Shown: positions 19,501 through 29,031 of the stretch, one piece after another
How positions within the stretch are numbered: position 1 is the stretch's first letter
Layout: each line of letters begins with the position of its first letter
Assembly (NCBI GenBank): GCA_036873135.1
Contig: JAPTYO010000009.1
Location: forward strand, 42,672,756-42,736,755
Length of the DNA: 64,000 bases
Reading direction: 5' to 3'
Source: Clarkia xantiana subsp. parviflora
Taxonomy: Eukaryota > Streptophyta > Magnoliopsida > Myrtales > Onagraceae
Notes under the pieces: model-generated
Seen by the model: the letters and a program-made list of their open reading frames with translations, nothing else
Database searches by the model: none
What the model was told of the DNA's origin: nothing
Program-made: the position numbers and the translations under genes

Positions 19501-22107
19501 CTCCTTAATGAAACCAGCATCGAGCAACCTGCCCACTTCTTGCTGGATCGCGATCTTCTTATCCGTGCCCATCGGCCGCCTTTTCTGCGTGATAGGCTTG
19601 ATCGCGGGATCTATCTTCAGCTCGTGCACGATCACGTCGGGGCTGATTCCTGGCATATCGCTGGGGGACCAGGCAAACAGCTCTTTGAACCCTTTCAGCA
19701 ACTCCACCAATTTTTGGGCTGTCTCTTCACTTAGAGCAGACCCGATTTTCACCTTCCTCTGGGGTCCGTCGATCTCGACTTCTTTCAGATCTTCTACGGG
19801 GGCGGGACGCCCAAACTCTTCTCTAGGATCTGTGTCTGTCTGGAGGACAGTCATGGCCTCTCGCCTCCTCCTCCAGGTGGCATTAACATAGCATTTTCGG
19901 GAAGCCACCTGGTCGCCCTTGACCTCTCCGACCCCGTGGTCAGTCGGGAACTTTATCTTCTGGTGCACAGTCGAGGCAACCGCCATCAGGGGATTGATGG
20001 TGGTTCTCCCGATAATCGCGTTGTAGGTCCCCGCAGAATCAACCACGACAAACTCCACATTCCTCCTTTCTGATTTCCACCCGTTACCAAACTCCACTGG
20101 TAAGGTGATTACTCCTAGCGGGTAGGAAGTTGAGCCAGAGAACCCAACCATCGGGAAGTTTGCTTCTTTCAGATCCTTCTTCGTCTTTCCCATGGCTTCC
20201 AGCGTGTCCATGAATAGAATGTCGGAGGAGCTCCCTCCGTCGATTAGGATTCTCTTCATCTCAAACCCATCTACATCCAGGGTTACCACCAAGGCATCGT
20301 CGTGCGTAGTCTCCACGCATATGAGGTCCTCCGATGAGAAGGAGATCACCATCTCTTCCTTCAGGGTCCATGATCGGGACCTCTTACCCAGCACCACCGC
20401 CGTAGGGATTCTAGAGGCATAGACTTCTCGAGCGGATGAGGTATCTCCTCCAGCAGCAAATCCTCCATGAATCACGTTGATGACTCGTCTTTCTTTGCGA
20501 ACACCGGATGACTCTGGATCAGTTCTCTTCTTCTTCGGGGACCGATCGCGGGATCGGGAACGGGACCGCGATCGGGACCGAGAGCGGGACCTGCATCGTT
20601 TGTCCCCGACGAACTCCTTGAGCGTTCCCTTCTGGATTAGCTTTTCAATCTCCTTCTTCAGCTCCCGACAGTGATTGGTGTCGTGGCCATTTGCGCGGTG
20701 AAACCGACAATAGCGATCTGTGCGGGACCCCAGGAATTCTCCATCTTTCTTCGGGGGGTACCTGGAGATACCTTGTCGTTCCATGACTGTCAGCACTTCC
20801 GCCATGGAGCAGTTGAGAGGAATGTCGAGATCTTCTCGCTTATCCTTCCTTGAAGAACGTTTGTCGTCCCTCCGATCCGGACGACCTCGATTCTTGCCAT
20901 TGTCGGGTTTACCCTTTGACTTACGATCGTCGAAAGGTTTACTCGACTGCTTCCCTTTGTTCGATTTCGGGGGCTCCAGTTCTCCAGCGGCTATCTTTGA
21001 CTCCTGGACATCGATCTGCCGCTTCACCCTTTTCTGCAAAGCCTCCATATTCCACACAGCCTTTTCAGCCACGCTGTGCATCAAGTCGGAGCCATAGGGG
21101 GCAGTCAGGTTCCGAATAAAGGTGCGGATGGTCTCGCCCTCTGAGATTTCCTCGTCTATCTCTGCTACACTGGCGGTGTACCGCTGGTAATAGTGTGCCA
21201 GCGACTCGTCGGGCCTCTGCACCACCTGGGTTAGGGACCTCACGCTCTTCAACAAACGTCTGCGACCCTGGTATTGTCGAATGAAGCGGTCGTGCATATC
21301 CGCCCAACAGGTAATGCAGCCTGGGGGCAGGCTAAAGAACCAGGTCAAGGCTCTTTCTCCAAGAGTGTTTGGGAACAGTGTACACACTATATCTTCATTC
21401 GGGGCTCTACCCAGACACGCCATAAGATGTTTCTGGACATGACGGACTGGATCTCCTTCGCCATCATATTCCTTAATCTCGGGGATACCCAGCCCAGGCG
21501 GGGCGAGAGTGTCTACTAGTCGGGGAACGAAGGGATGAGTGGATCGATCCCTCAGCTCCGACACCAGCGGCTTCTGTTCTCCCATACAGATGTTCACGAT
21601 CTTTACCACCTGGTCGGGAGTAATGGGACCATTCAGGGGAATGGTCCTGTGCTGTACTGGTCCTGGCCCATCAACCACGAACCTTTCCGTCTGACCAGTT
21701 GCCCTACCTCTGTCCTGGCCTCGGGGCGGGGCTTCCTGCGCATTTTGACCCTCTGTTGGTAGGGTTGCTTCCTCCAGCGGGGGCAACTCCTCCTGCCTCC
21801 TCGCAGCCTCCCTTCGGTCCAAGAGAGCTTCCACAGCCGCCAGAAACATGGGCATGGCCTCGGCTACGGCCCTCGTCAAATCTGCAGCCGGGGGAGCCTC
21901 CTGCCCCCTGTTATCCTGGTGTTGAGGGGCAACGTCTTCGGGATGCGATCCGTTGTGTCTTCCTGTCTGGGAGAGCTCAGCCGGGGGATGGTTCTGGTTT
22001 TCTCCTTGTTCTGGTACTGAATTCAGGTTCGTTGCAGCGGGGTGACGGGAACCACCGGATTGTCCTCTTTTGTTCTTGCCAGCCGCCATCGATCGAGTAT
22101 AAGGCAT
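16504..22107 (-). CDS. Gag-pol polyprotein of element A, single intact frame of 1,867 aa
   Basis: Complete Tat polyprotein. I chose the Met at 22107 because it is the first after the primer site. Approximate residues: Gag core 212-366; zinc box C-x2-H-x4-GH-x4-C 464-480; Arg-Ser dipeptide tract 500-524; aspartic protease DGGSS near 621; reverse transcriptase about 836-1042 with YVDD near 989; first RNase H about 1136-1256; second, archaeal-like RNase H about 1292-1416 (TDGSAS); integrase with HHCC zinc finger about 1516-1562 and catalytic Asp1591, Asp1651 and Glu1687, the last two in exact D-x35-E spacing; integrase C-terminal domain to the end. No stop or frameshift is present, so this copy could supply all enzymes. 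The dual RNase H places it in the Tat lineage. Confidence 0.95.
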   Translation of the reverse strand: MPYTRSMAAGKNKRGQSGGSRHPAATNLNSVPEQGENQNHPPAELSQTGRHNGSHPEDVAPQHQDNRGQEAPPAADLTRAVAEAMPMFLAAVEALLDRREAARRQEELPPLEEATLPTEGQNAQEAPPRGQDRGRATGQTERFVVDGPGPVQHRTIPLNGPITPDQVVKIVNICMGEQKPLVSELRDRSTHPFVPRLVDTLAPPGLGIPEIKEYDGEGDPVRHVQKHLMACLGRAPNEDIVCTLFPNTLGERALTWFFSLPPGCITCWADMHDRFIRQYQGRRRLLKSVRSLTQVVQRPDESLAHYYQRYTASVAEIDEEISEGETIRTFIRNLTAPYGSDLMHSVAEKAVWNMEALQKRVKRQIDVQESKIAAGELEPPKSNKGKQSSKPFDDRKSKGKPDNGKNRGRPDRRDDKRSSRKDKREDLDIPLNCSMAEVLTVMERQGISRYPPKKDGEFLGSRTDRYCRFHRANGHDTNHCRELKKEIEKLIQKGTLKEFVGDKRCRSRSRSRSRSRSRSRDRSPKKKRTDPESSGVRKERRVINVIHGGFAAGGDTSSAREVYASRIPTAVVLGKRSRSWTLKEEMVISFSSEDLICVETTHDDALVVTLDVDGFEMKRILIDGGSSSDILFMDTLEAMGKTKKDLKEANFPMVGFSGSTSYPLGVITLPVEFGNGWKSERRNVEFVVVDSAGTYNAIIGRTTINPLMAVASTVHQKIKFPTDHGVGEVKGDQVASRKCYVNATWRRRREAMTVLQTDTDPREEFGRPAPVEDLKEVEIDGPQRKVKIGSALSEETAQKLVELLKGFKELFAWSPSDMPGISPDVIVHELKIDPAIKPITQKRRPMGTDKKIAIQQEVGRLLDAGFIKELRFQTWVANPVLVKKTNGKWRMCVDFCDLNKACPKDCYPLPRIDQLVDATSGHELLSFMDAYSGYNQIKMAKEDAPHTAFYADSDIYHYDVMPFGLINAGATYQRMVNKLFGDMLGETMEAYVDDMLVKSRQAEDHVHNLTMAFERMRLHQVRLNPTKCSFGVHSGKFLGFMVSQRGIEVNPEKLRAIEEMQSPINHREVEVLNSRLAAMNRFLSKASDRSMPFFEVLRANKKFEWTAKCEEAFQALKQHLRTLPPLAKPVPGEPLFLYLAVSEFAISSVLVKVVEGNQVPVYYVSKAFAKSELNYPAVEKYLFALIITARKLRPYFHAHEITVLTNQPLKHFLNRPDASGRLVKWAVELSEFRIHFAPRTAIKGQALADFIAESTAPDLEETGPVEGATMEVPIEEQPEGAEQSEQPNKENTWEMYTDGSASSDGSGAGFLLIPPGEGEPLRYALALTFKATNNEAEYEALITGLKIAKGTGIDHLRVKCDAALIVNQVQGRYEARSPIMKKYLREVQTLRESFKSFDIEAIPREENVEADALSKFALGAPLEENRKVHFLEKVILSNIDPTQVCTVEAKSEEEPTWMTPIVAYLTTGAVPEDKVAADRICRIASNYVMLDNQLYKKGWFSTPYLKCVAEPDTNRILKEMHEGIAACHEGARSILRKVLNLGYYWPTMNKEATALVRSCDACQRYAPSIVAPAANLTSIKSACPFAQWGIDLVGPLPQAQGQCKYLLVAIDYFSKLIEAKALARTTGNQIVKFLQTHIVSRYGIPKVVLSDNGPPFNGSQVREYLEELNVEHRTASVRHAQTNGQVESANKIVMDGLKKRVYALKGKWLNELENVLWAVRTTPKRSTGETPFGLVYGTEAVAPVEVAVASHWMRYYEPLTNDEVRRLDLDLLEEKRREADEVQARMRLATARYYNRRVKSRQFFVGELVWRCNEFTLLDRINKMSPKWEGPYKVVGMPATNAYKLEDLDGRPLKHSFSGEHLKKHHA

Positions 22108-22124
22108 ATCAGCTTTTTGTTTGA

Positions 22125-22142
22125 TTCCCACAGACGACGCCA
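22125..22142 (-). promoter_or_regulatory. Primer binding site of element A
   Basis: Minus-strand TGGCGTCGTCTGTGGGAA, one base inside the LTR end. B and D have TGGCGCCGTCTGTGGGAA, so A carries one C to T change. It is likely to pair with a tRNA whose 3' end is complementary to TGGCGCC; I have not identified the tRNA. Confidence 0.75.
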
Positions 22143-22143
22143 A

Positions 22144-22555
22144 TGTTGGATCACGGTGGAACTCTGGTACGGATCTTGACGGCAATCCTAGCTCCTTTGC
22201 TCCACGCAATCCTGCAAGAGGGGATAGACCGGGCGGTGACCCAGAATCCCTCTCCGATGCTTAAATGAGTACTTCGTCTGACTGGCAAGTAACAGATATC
22301 AAAGTATGTTCAACTCAACGTAAGTGATCTGAGGTGACCTCCTGCCCTTTTATAGGCAAAGAGGTGCCTCAGGTACCTGGCGAACCGTTAGGGGTGGTTA
22401 GCCCGTATCCCGATTATCTCGTACATGATCTCGCGTATCTTAGCCATGCCCCGCGTATCTCGACCACGATCCGTGTATCTTAACCACGTTCCGTATATCT
22501 CGGCCACGCCCCGCATATCTTGGCTTTATCCTCTGATAACGAGTCCCGACTCCCG
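22144..22555 (-). repeat. 5' LTR of element A, truncated to 412 bp
   Basis: Matches the 3' LTR from its inner end up to CGACTCCCGT (22555) and then stops; the missing part is the outer U3. The TATA box is retained at 22354-22348. After 22555 the sequence changes to the H internal region. Confidence 0.9.
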
Positions 22556-24273
22556 TTGCGAGGGCATCCAACCCAACGGACCAACTGTCCGCGAACAAAC
22601 AGCTAGGGACCCCCCCGCTCGGGAGTCAAAAGTCCCTACGCTCACCAAAGGCCTAGGCCACCCACTAACAAAATTTCCATATACTTATACAATATAACAT
22701 AGGTATTCAAGCATTCAACTAAACGACGAGCTCAGGAGCTAAGGAAATCTAAAGCATGCAAAATTGGTCATAATTACCAAAATGCCATCCGACCACATTT
22801 CGATCAAATTTTATCCCCAAAACGGCTCAAGGCCCCGGGGGCACATACAAGCAGCTCAAATACACTTAAATAAGCCCATTAAATGTCACGGGGAAACTTA
22901 CCCCTACCCGAACAATTCAAAGAGCACTCGGGTCAACTAAGCCACCGATAAGCACGAGCTACCGAGCGATCACCTAAACCCCGGAGGCATGACTATCCAC
23001 TCACAAATAATCAAGGAGTCATTATCACACTCGGGGGCATCATATCAAGTCACCCACATCAAAATACAAAGGGTCGAACTTTTTGCTCGAATAAGTCTGA
23101 TTTCGAACCTCCACGAGTTCACCTCGGTTGACCGAAACCTAAGGGCCTCTTCACAAAGGGAGTTCACTAACCATAACTCTATCTATCTACATTCAAAGTT
23201 TGGCCAAAAACGAATTTTGAAAAATCGAGCCAAAATTTCACTTAGGCATTTCATCGAACACCTATCATGCACCTTATTAAAATTCGAAATTTGCAGCCCT
23301 AAAGGTCCAATTAACATCAAGAAAAGGAAGGAGAGGACATTACCGATCAATACCCAGCGAGAAGGACTCGAAAACGGGCCAAATCGGGTCCAAATTGGAC
23401 CCGTGAACAGTGCAGCCGCCGCCCGCAGTGCTGCCGCCGCCGCCTCGCCGCTGCCGGGCCGCCGTGACCTCGCCGGTGGTAGTCCTGGTGGTGGCCGGCC
23501 GAAATGGGGTCACACTAGTACCCTAAAGTGAATTCTTAAATCACTACCTTACCCTCTTCAAAATACCCTCTCAAAACCTATACAAATATTGATAGTTTTA
23601 TAAACTATCACAAAGGAGGTGGACTACACAACCTAGCAAGTACCATACATCCAAGAGGTACACTCACATCCACCCTCCATTTTTTAAAGTTGTTGATAAC
23701 TTGGATTTTCACCATCAAGTGACTTAGCTAAATTGGGCTAAGTTATTTCAAATGGTCTCAACTACTTGAAAACATTATTTTTATGATTTTTCATATCAAG
23801 TCCATTACATGTGATTTTCCAAACCCGGCGTTATTTCGTTTACTAAAACCGTCGTCTCGCCGTCGAGACGGCCATCTCGGACGACGGACTCCCGAAAACC
23901 ATCATCTTGCATGAAAAACGTTTTATCAAAACTTTCATGATTTATTATCGTTTTAATACAATTAGTCATGGCATGAACGTTCCATATGTATTCGATCATC
24001 TTACAAACCCGAAAAATCTCATGTGTGCTCACGCCTCATTTTTTCCAAAACCACATTTATCATATTACTTGTAGTCCGTTGTGCTACTAACCCTTTGCGC
24101 AGTTGTCACGCATGACCATCCCAAAAAACTAAGGCAAGAAGCTCGTTTGAGCTGCGCGTATCCACCATTGGTAGGTCAAAACTCAAGGTGAGCAGACGAC
24201 CCGAATCACGCGTATACCCTATCTTAAAATAGAGTTAAACAAAGGTCTAGCCATTATTTAACTCGGGGGCAAG
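22556..24273 (+). other. 3' internal region of element H
   Basis: No gene. Its plan equals 7114-8613 of element G: a low-complexity part, a GC-rich stretch with CCGCCG runs (about 23410-23500), AT-rich sequence, then the ATAGAGT motif and ACTCGGGGGCAAG just before the LTR. Confidence 0.55.
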
Positions 24274-25023
24274 TGATGGATATACGCATGATTCGGGCTC
24301 GATTTTAATTATTCGGACCTCATACACGCACGTAAGACCCACTACGAAACCCAATTTCGAGCTAACCGGGGGAAACCGGGCAAGTCGCGAACTTGCCCGG
24401 CACCCCCGGGGGGCTTACCCGGAAAATTCCGAGTAAGCTTAGCACCCCGGGGGTGTCGCGAACACCCCCCATTTTGTCTCGAATGTATAGGAGACCCGAT
24501 TTTTAACTAACTCCTATGTGTCCGAGACGTATGTTTCAAAGGCGCGCGCGTCCTGCTCGGGACGACCGCCTGAGACGAGCGTCAGAGCCCTCTTCCCAAA
24601 GCTCTCCCCTGCATTCCGGTTCACATTTTCACATTGAACCGGGTCAAAACCGGCTTACGGTTCAAGGTTGCCTATAAATAGCCACCTTGGGGGTAAGTAT
24701 TTTCAAGTCACTTTGGGTGAGAATTGAGAAGAACTCTAACCTCTCTCTAACTTTCTCTCTCTAGAACTGTCTAATGTTGATCGTCGGAGTGAGCGCACCA
24801 AGCACCTCCCCCCTCTCCACGGGAGTTGCTCGGTAATGCTCCTCTTGCAGGTACGGACGGACAGTCCGCGAGAGAGCCCGAAGGACTTAGTGCGATTTTG
24901 AAGACGAAGCCAAAGGCCCGTGCACGACCCTAGGAGACGGACTTGGCCCTAACAAGCTCGCACCCAACCCGAAGACATCGACAAGTTACTCAGCGGACAG
25001 CCCGCGTTAACTTGTTCGAAACA
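24274..25023 (+). repeat. 3' LTR of element H (750 bp)
   Basis: Begins TGATGGATATACGC, as the G LTR does, and ends GAAACA. The TATA box TATAAAT is at 24673-24679, and GTCGGAGTGAGCGCACC, about 100 bp downstream, corresponds to the conserved block of the other Tat LTRs. In U3 (24370-24475) there are strong inverted repeats, CCGGGCAAGT/ACTTGCCCGG and GGGGGTGT/ACACCCCC, both with the loop CGCGA. Confidence 0.75.
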
Positions 25024-25046
25024 TTATTAATCCACTAAATCCTACA
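25024..25046 (+). repeat. Inner end of the E 5' LTR
   Basis: These 23 bp match the end of the 3' LTR at 58885-58907 with two mismatches. The rest of this LTR lies left of H, outside the window. Confidence 0.7.
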
Positions 25047-25047
25047 G

Positions 25048-25062
25048 TAGTATCAGAGCCTG
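25048..25062 (+). promoter_or_regulatory. Primer binding site of element E (initiator tRNA-Met type)
   Basis: TAGTATCAGAGCCTG next to the LTR end matches the plant copia consensus TGGTATCAGAGC except for one G to A change. Confidence 0.8.
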
Positions 25063-27189
25063 TGTCAGGGAGTTCGTGTTTTTTTGATAAAAATGGTGTT
25101 CTTGGTTTTCTTTGATGTTGGCCGAAACTTTTAAGAAATTATAAAGTTTTGAATTTTTTATTTTTGTGGTAAAATCGGACTGGCCATGGTTTTTCATGAT
25201 GTTCTTAGTGAATTTTGATGTTCATGATCTTCAAAAAAAAAAAAAGACTTTTATCAAATTAAAACTTTGGATTCTTGATCATGACAAGATTTGATCTTGA
25301 AATTTGACCACTTGCCCTAATTTACATGTTTTCGGCCGAACCTTACTTTTGGTATTCAAGGTGTAAATTTTAATTTCTTAGTCCACAAGTAACCTAAAGT
25401 GGCCGAATTTTTTTGATGTATTTTTCACTATAAGTTTCGGCCGAATTTTTGGTACCTTTGGATTAGACCAAAATTAGGGCTACGTTCACAAGATAAATGT
25501 GGATAGTAACTATCAATATATCTAGCACAATTTTAGGGATATAGATATTATTAATAATACAGTTGCCTAAAAGATTGAGAAAATATATATTATTGTTGAA
25601 ATATATATCCCTAATATTGAATATTGACAATAATATATTTTCATAAGATATATATATATATATATAATGTTGCCAAATATATAAATATATATATATATAT
25701 ATTGATATATTGTTGATTGATTATATTTTTACAAATATAGAATCTTGACAGTAAATATATATGTATGTTTGCCGAAAATATATATATAAGTGCAGAAAAT
25801 TGGAAATTATTTTATAATTAATCGATTAATTGTAACTTGGTGGTCAAGTTAAGTTTTTGGTGGATTTCAAAACCCTACATGGCCCACAAGTCTCAATTTC
25901 GGCCGAAACCACTGGGTAATGGGCCTGTCCAATTTAGCACAACCGGGTTGGGCCAACCAACCCGGGTGACCAAGGGAACCCGAACCGAACCGGGCCAACC
26001 GAACCGGGTCGGGTTCCACGGGGCTAAGCCAGAGCGAGTCAAAAGTCGGGTTTTCTCAATCGGCCCGACACACTCGGGTCGGTTCGGACCGGGGCAACTA
26101 ATATGGGTCGAGCCGACCCGGTTTGACTTACAAACAGAACCCAAATCCTATTTTAAACCGAACCGGTTCGGTCAAATCATTTTACCGAACCGGACCTGTA
26201 TGAACCGAACCAGAATTAATTAATCCGAACCGAATTAATTAAATAAAATAGGATGGTCAAATTTTTAAATCCAAATATTTCCGAACTTTGAATTACCTAC
26301 ACAGTATTCAAAAGTTTAATATTTCATCGATGTATTTAAACCTGATGCCTAATTTCGATTATGGGGATGGATCTCGGAAATGCATGATTAGGACTGAATC
26401 ATTTAGTGGGCTGAATTGCAATTTCAATTTAATTAATATTATTGCATGATTAGAACTGTCGTTTTTACTATGTTAAGCTAGCTGGATTATGCATATTCTG
26501 GGCAGAGCCCTGGCTTTAAATTAATGAGTTGCGCACTAGGATAGACATGTTGTTATGGTTGAAATTTCCTAGGATACATGTCTAGAAGTACTCGTGATTG
26601 ATTTATAGCATGAATTGCAAGTCATCCCCAAATGTTTTTAAAAGCGAAAATCAGTCGTCAAATATGCATGTTTGAATGATATTATCATGCATGATGCGTA
26701 TGCATGAATATTGAGGATGAATTGGCATGTGATAATTTACTTGAGGAGTAGAATTATATATGCTAAGCATGAGTACCTCGGAACATTAGACGCATGACGC
26801 GTATGCATGAGGTGTATTTTGTTTCTTGGATGCGAACTGCACACGATGATTTACTTGTGTAGTAGAATTGTGTGTGTAAACTTGAAATCTTAGGAAACGT
26901 TTTAACAAGGGCCTTGGGAAAGCCAAGATCGGGTGTTTTAAAACCTCCAGTACCGGTTATAGCGATTAAACCGTTTTAAAAGTCTGATCTACTAGAATGA
27001 AGACAACGGTAATGTGAACTCTTTCACGACCCCCTTTCCCTCGGTTTACTGTCGGTCGGCTGGGTTAGATGTCTGAGGAATCATTATTAGTCTTATCTAT
27101 GTCATAGATATCCGATGGACGCAATTTTTTTTTTTTTTAAATGTCATTGTCTTCCTGTTTATGCATAGTCATCAATGTGTTAGTTTCAA
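25063..27189 (+). other. Leader of element E, about 2.1 kb
   Basis: No supported gene. It holds an A13 run near 25234, TA microsatellites (25650-25720), a block with many GAACCG and CGGGTT repeats (25900-26230), and a diverged direct duplication near 26690-26880 (CGTATGCATGA, then ATTTACTTG). It may include sequence unrelated to E. Confidence 0.4.
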
Positions 27190-28040
27190 TGGTTGCGATT
27201 AACAATGTCATCTCCCAACTAAATAAGGGAGTGAGATTGAATTGTAAGAACTATAAGATCTTGAATAAGCGAGCAACAATGGTGATTACTTAAATGAAAG
27301 GGTTGGACCATTTAACAACTACAAAAGTTAGGCCAGAGGGAGACCTCAGTGATGCACAAAAGGCATCCTATGATGAATGGAATGCCAAAGACCTGGAAGT
27401 TCGTTCCGTCTTGATGTCGATGTTGGAAGATGACATACTCTACGAGTATGATCATACTGAGTCTTCTAAAGATCTATGGGATGGTCTCAAAGCGGGGTTT
27501 GGTGTTTACACCACAACCCAGAAGCGATCGTTAAACATCACTTTAAACTTATACGTTAAACATCGCTTTAAACTTATACAAGATGAATCCTAAGCATACA
27601 ATGTAGGAGCACATTAGACAAATGTCTAACAGGCTCGCTGAACTCAAGGAACTCGGAGAAATCCTATCTTGGAACAGAAGGTCAAGTGTGTCATCCGCTC
27701 TTTACCGGACTCTTGGAGCAGCATGAAAATTAACCTTACCCATGAAACCCATCTCAATACCCTCGAGAAGGTGTGAGCTCATCTCGAGCTAGAAGAGGAT
27801 CGACTCAAGGCTGAAAAGCCCAATGCTACGATGCATATTTCATCATCCTCCCCAGCTGTGCAAAAGGGTAAGCGCAAGAGAAAGGGTTAAGACCTTCAAA
27901 AGAAGGCTAACAAATTATCTGGTCCAAACTCACAGAAAAAGTTCAAACCTAAGCAAAATGGTGGTAAGAACAGGTAGAAAAAGCGCGCACGTCGAGAGGA
28001 ATCTTGCACGTGCTTCAGGTGTGGAGTGAAAGGCCACCTG
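27190..28040 (+). pseudogene. Gag of copia element E, decayed and split by element D
   Basis: Copia-type Gag. The open part (27294-27593) includes LSDAQKASYDEWNAKD, LMSMLEDD and ESSKDLWDGLK. Stops and shifts follow. Near 28003 a zinc knuckle begins with CFRCGVKGH and is cut after two Ala codons by D. The bases after D at 53977 resume with Ala, Val, Cys, completing the C-x2-C-x4-H-x4-C pattern across the insertion. Confidence 0.8.
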
Positions 28041-28045
28041 GCTGC

Positions 28046-28996
28046 TGTTGGATCAGGAATAAACCTGACATCACAGCTTATAAAGTCGAGCACATTTTAA
28101 ATATAAGTCGGTTAGGTTGTCCGGACGGTTTCTTTGAGTTCACGCTTGCAGCTGATCTGAGATAGTTGTTGTCGGGTTATAAATAAACCCGACTATGTAT
28201 GTACATTCTTGGTCTATGGTGATTTCCTACAAGTGACAGGTCGAGTACGCTTTCAGGGCGAGGAGAAGAAGTCGACGACCTTTCTTGTTTATTCCAACCA
28301 TTTGGAGATAAAAGGTCGACTACCAATCATGAAGAAGTCGACTTCAAAAGAATGACTCGTCGACTATGGAGACTTAGAGAATCTTCCAGAGGACGGGTGG
28401 CGACCTGCTTCCCACCGTCTCCAAGGGAAAACCTTCCCTCGAAGTGATGACAGGTGGCGACCTGCTTGTCACCTGCTTAAAAGGAAAACCTTCCCTCGAA
28501 GTAAAGACAGGTGGCTACCTGCTTCCCACCGTCTCCAAGGGAAAACCTTCCCTCGAAGTAAAGATAGGTGGCGACCTGCTTGTCACCTGCTTAAAAGGAA
28601 AACCTTCCTCCGAAGTAAACATGAGGTGGCGACCTGCTTGTCACCAGCTGACTGACAACCGCTTCTATCAACCAATCACAAAGGGCTGATTGCCGCCCCT
28701 AGGCAACCAATCAGAGGCCAGTAGCCGCCTCTACAAAGTCGGTAACTCTCCCCTATAAATAGGGACCTATCTTATTCAATTAAGATCAATCTACTCTGAA
28801 TACCTATATATTACACTCTCAAATACATTACTAACTTAAGTTTCGGAGTGGAATCAGGGGCCATCCCCACCCCTTTTTAGGTGCTCGACCTTAAAAGTCT
28901 CACGGAGGAAATCAAGTCCTCGAGAGAGCTACGTCCAAGGCGAAGCCTAGAAGTCCATTCCGTGAAGTTTGAGGCCACGTCATTTTGATCCCAACA
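28046..28996 (+). repeat. 5' LTR of element D (951 bp)
   Basis: TATA box TATAAAT at 28754-28760. U3 holds tandem units of about 57 bp (GTGGCGACCTGCTT, then AAAACCTTCC) from about 28390 to 28630. The 3' LTR has one unit fewer, which explains its shorter length. I count about 28 substitutions between the two LTRs by eye. Confidence 0.95.
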
Positions 28997-28998
28997 TT

Positions 28999-29016
28999 TG
29001 GCGCCGTCTGTGGGAA
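28999..29016 (+). promoter_or_regulatory. Primer binding site of element D
   Basis: TGGCGCCGTCTGTGGGAA, two bases after the LTR end and identical to that of B. Confidence 0.85.
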
Positions 29017-29031
29017 ACAGATCAAAAAGTT

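Larger units (their letters stand above)
11637..22555 (-). mobile_element. Element A: Tat-type Ty3/gypsy element with intact gag-pol, 5' LTR truncated
   Basis: On the minus strand: 5' LTR (22144-22555, missing about 285 bp of U3), primer site, gag-pol (22107-16504), tandem array, convergent aORF on the plus strand (12893-15463), polypurine tract and 3' LTR (11637-12335). It belongs to the same family as element B, with near-identical parts throughout. The left flank is AAGAC; the right duplication cannot be checked because the 5' LTR was cut off at 22555. Confidence 0.9.
9477..25023 (+). mobile_element. Element H: Tat-type element, 3' half only (left part outside window, interrupted by A)
   Basis: Visible parts: a tandem array (9477-9865), the 3' exons of an antisense aORF (10066-11636), element A, the 3' internal region (22556-24273) and the 3' LTR (24274-25023). 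Two facts join the sides of A: the order of parts equals that of G, and both 3' ends share the sequence before the LTR (an ATAGAGT motif, then ACTCGGGGGC). The gag-pol and 5' LTR of H must lie left of the window, beyond G. The LTR ends GAAACA and is followed by TTATT inside the 5' LTR remnant of E. That the two sides are one element is inference. Confidence 0.6.

Noticed and set aside
20535..20607. RS tract as a host SR splicing factor gene
   Set aside because: It is inside the Gag frame, directly after the Gag zinc box, and no RNA-recognition motif is present.
25900..26230. Frames in the GAACCG/CGGGTT-rich block as protein genes
   Set aside because: Low-complexity repeats read open by chance on both strands, with no recognisable domain.
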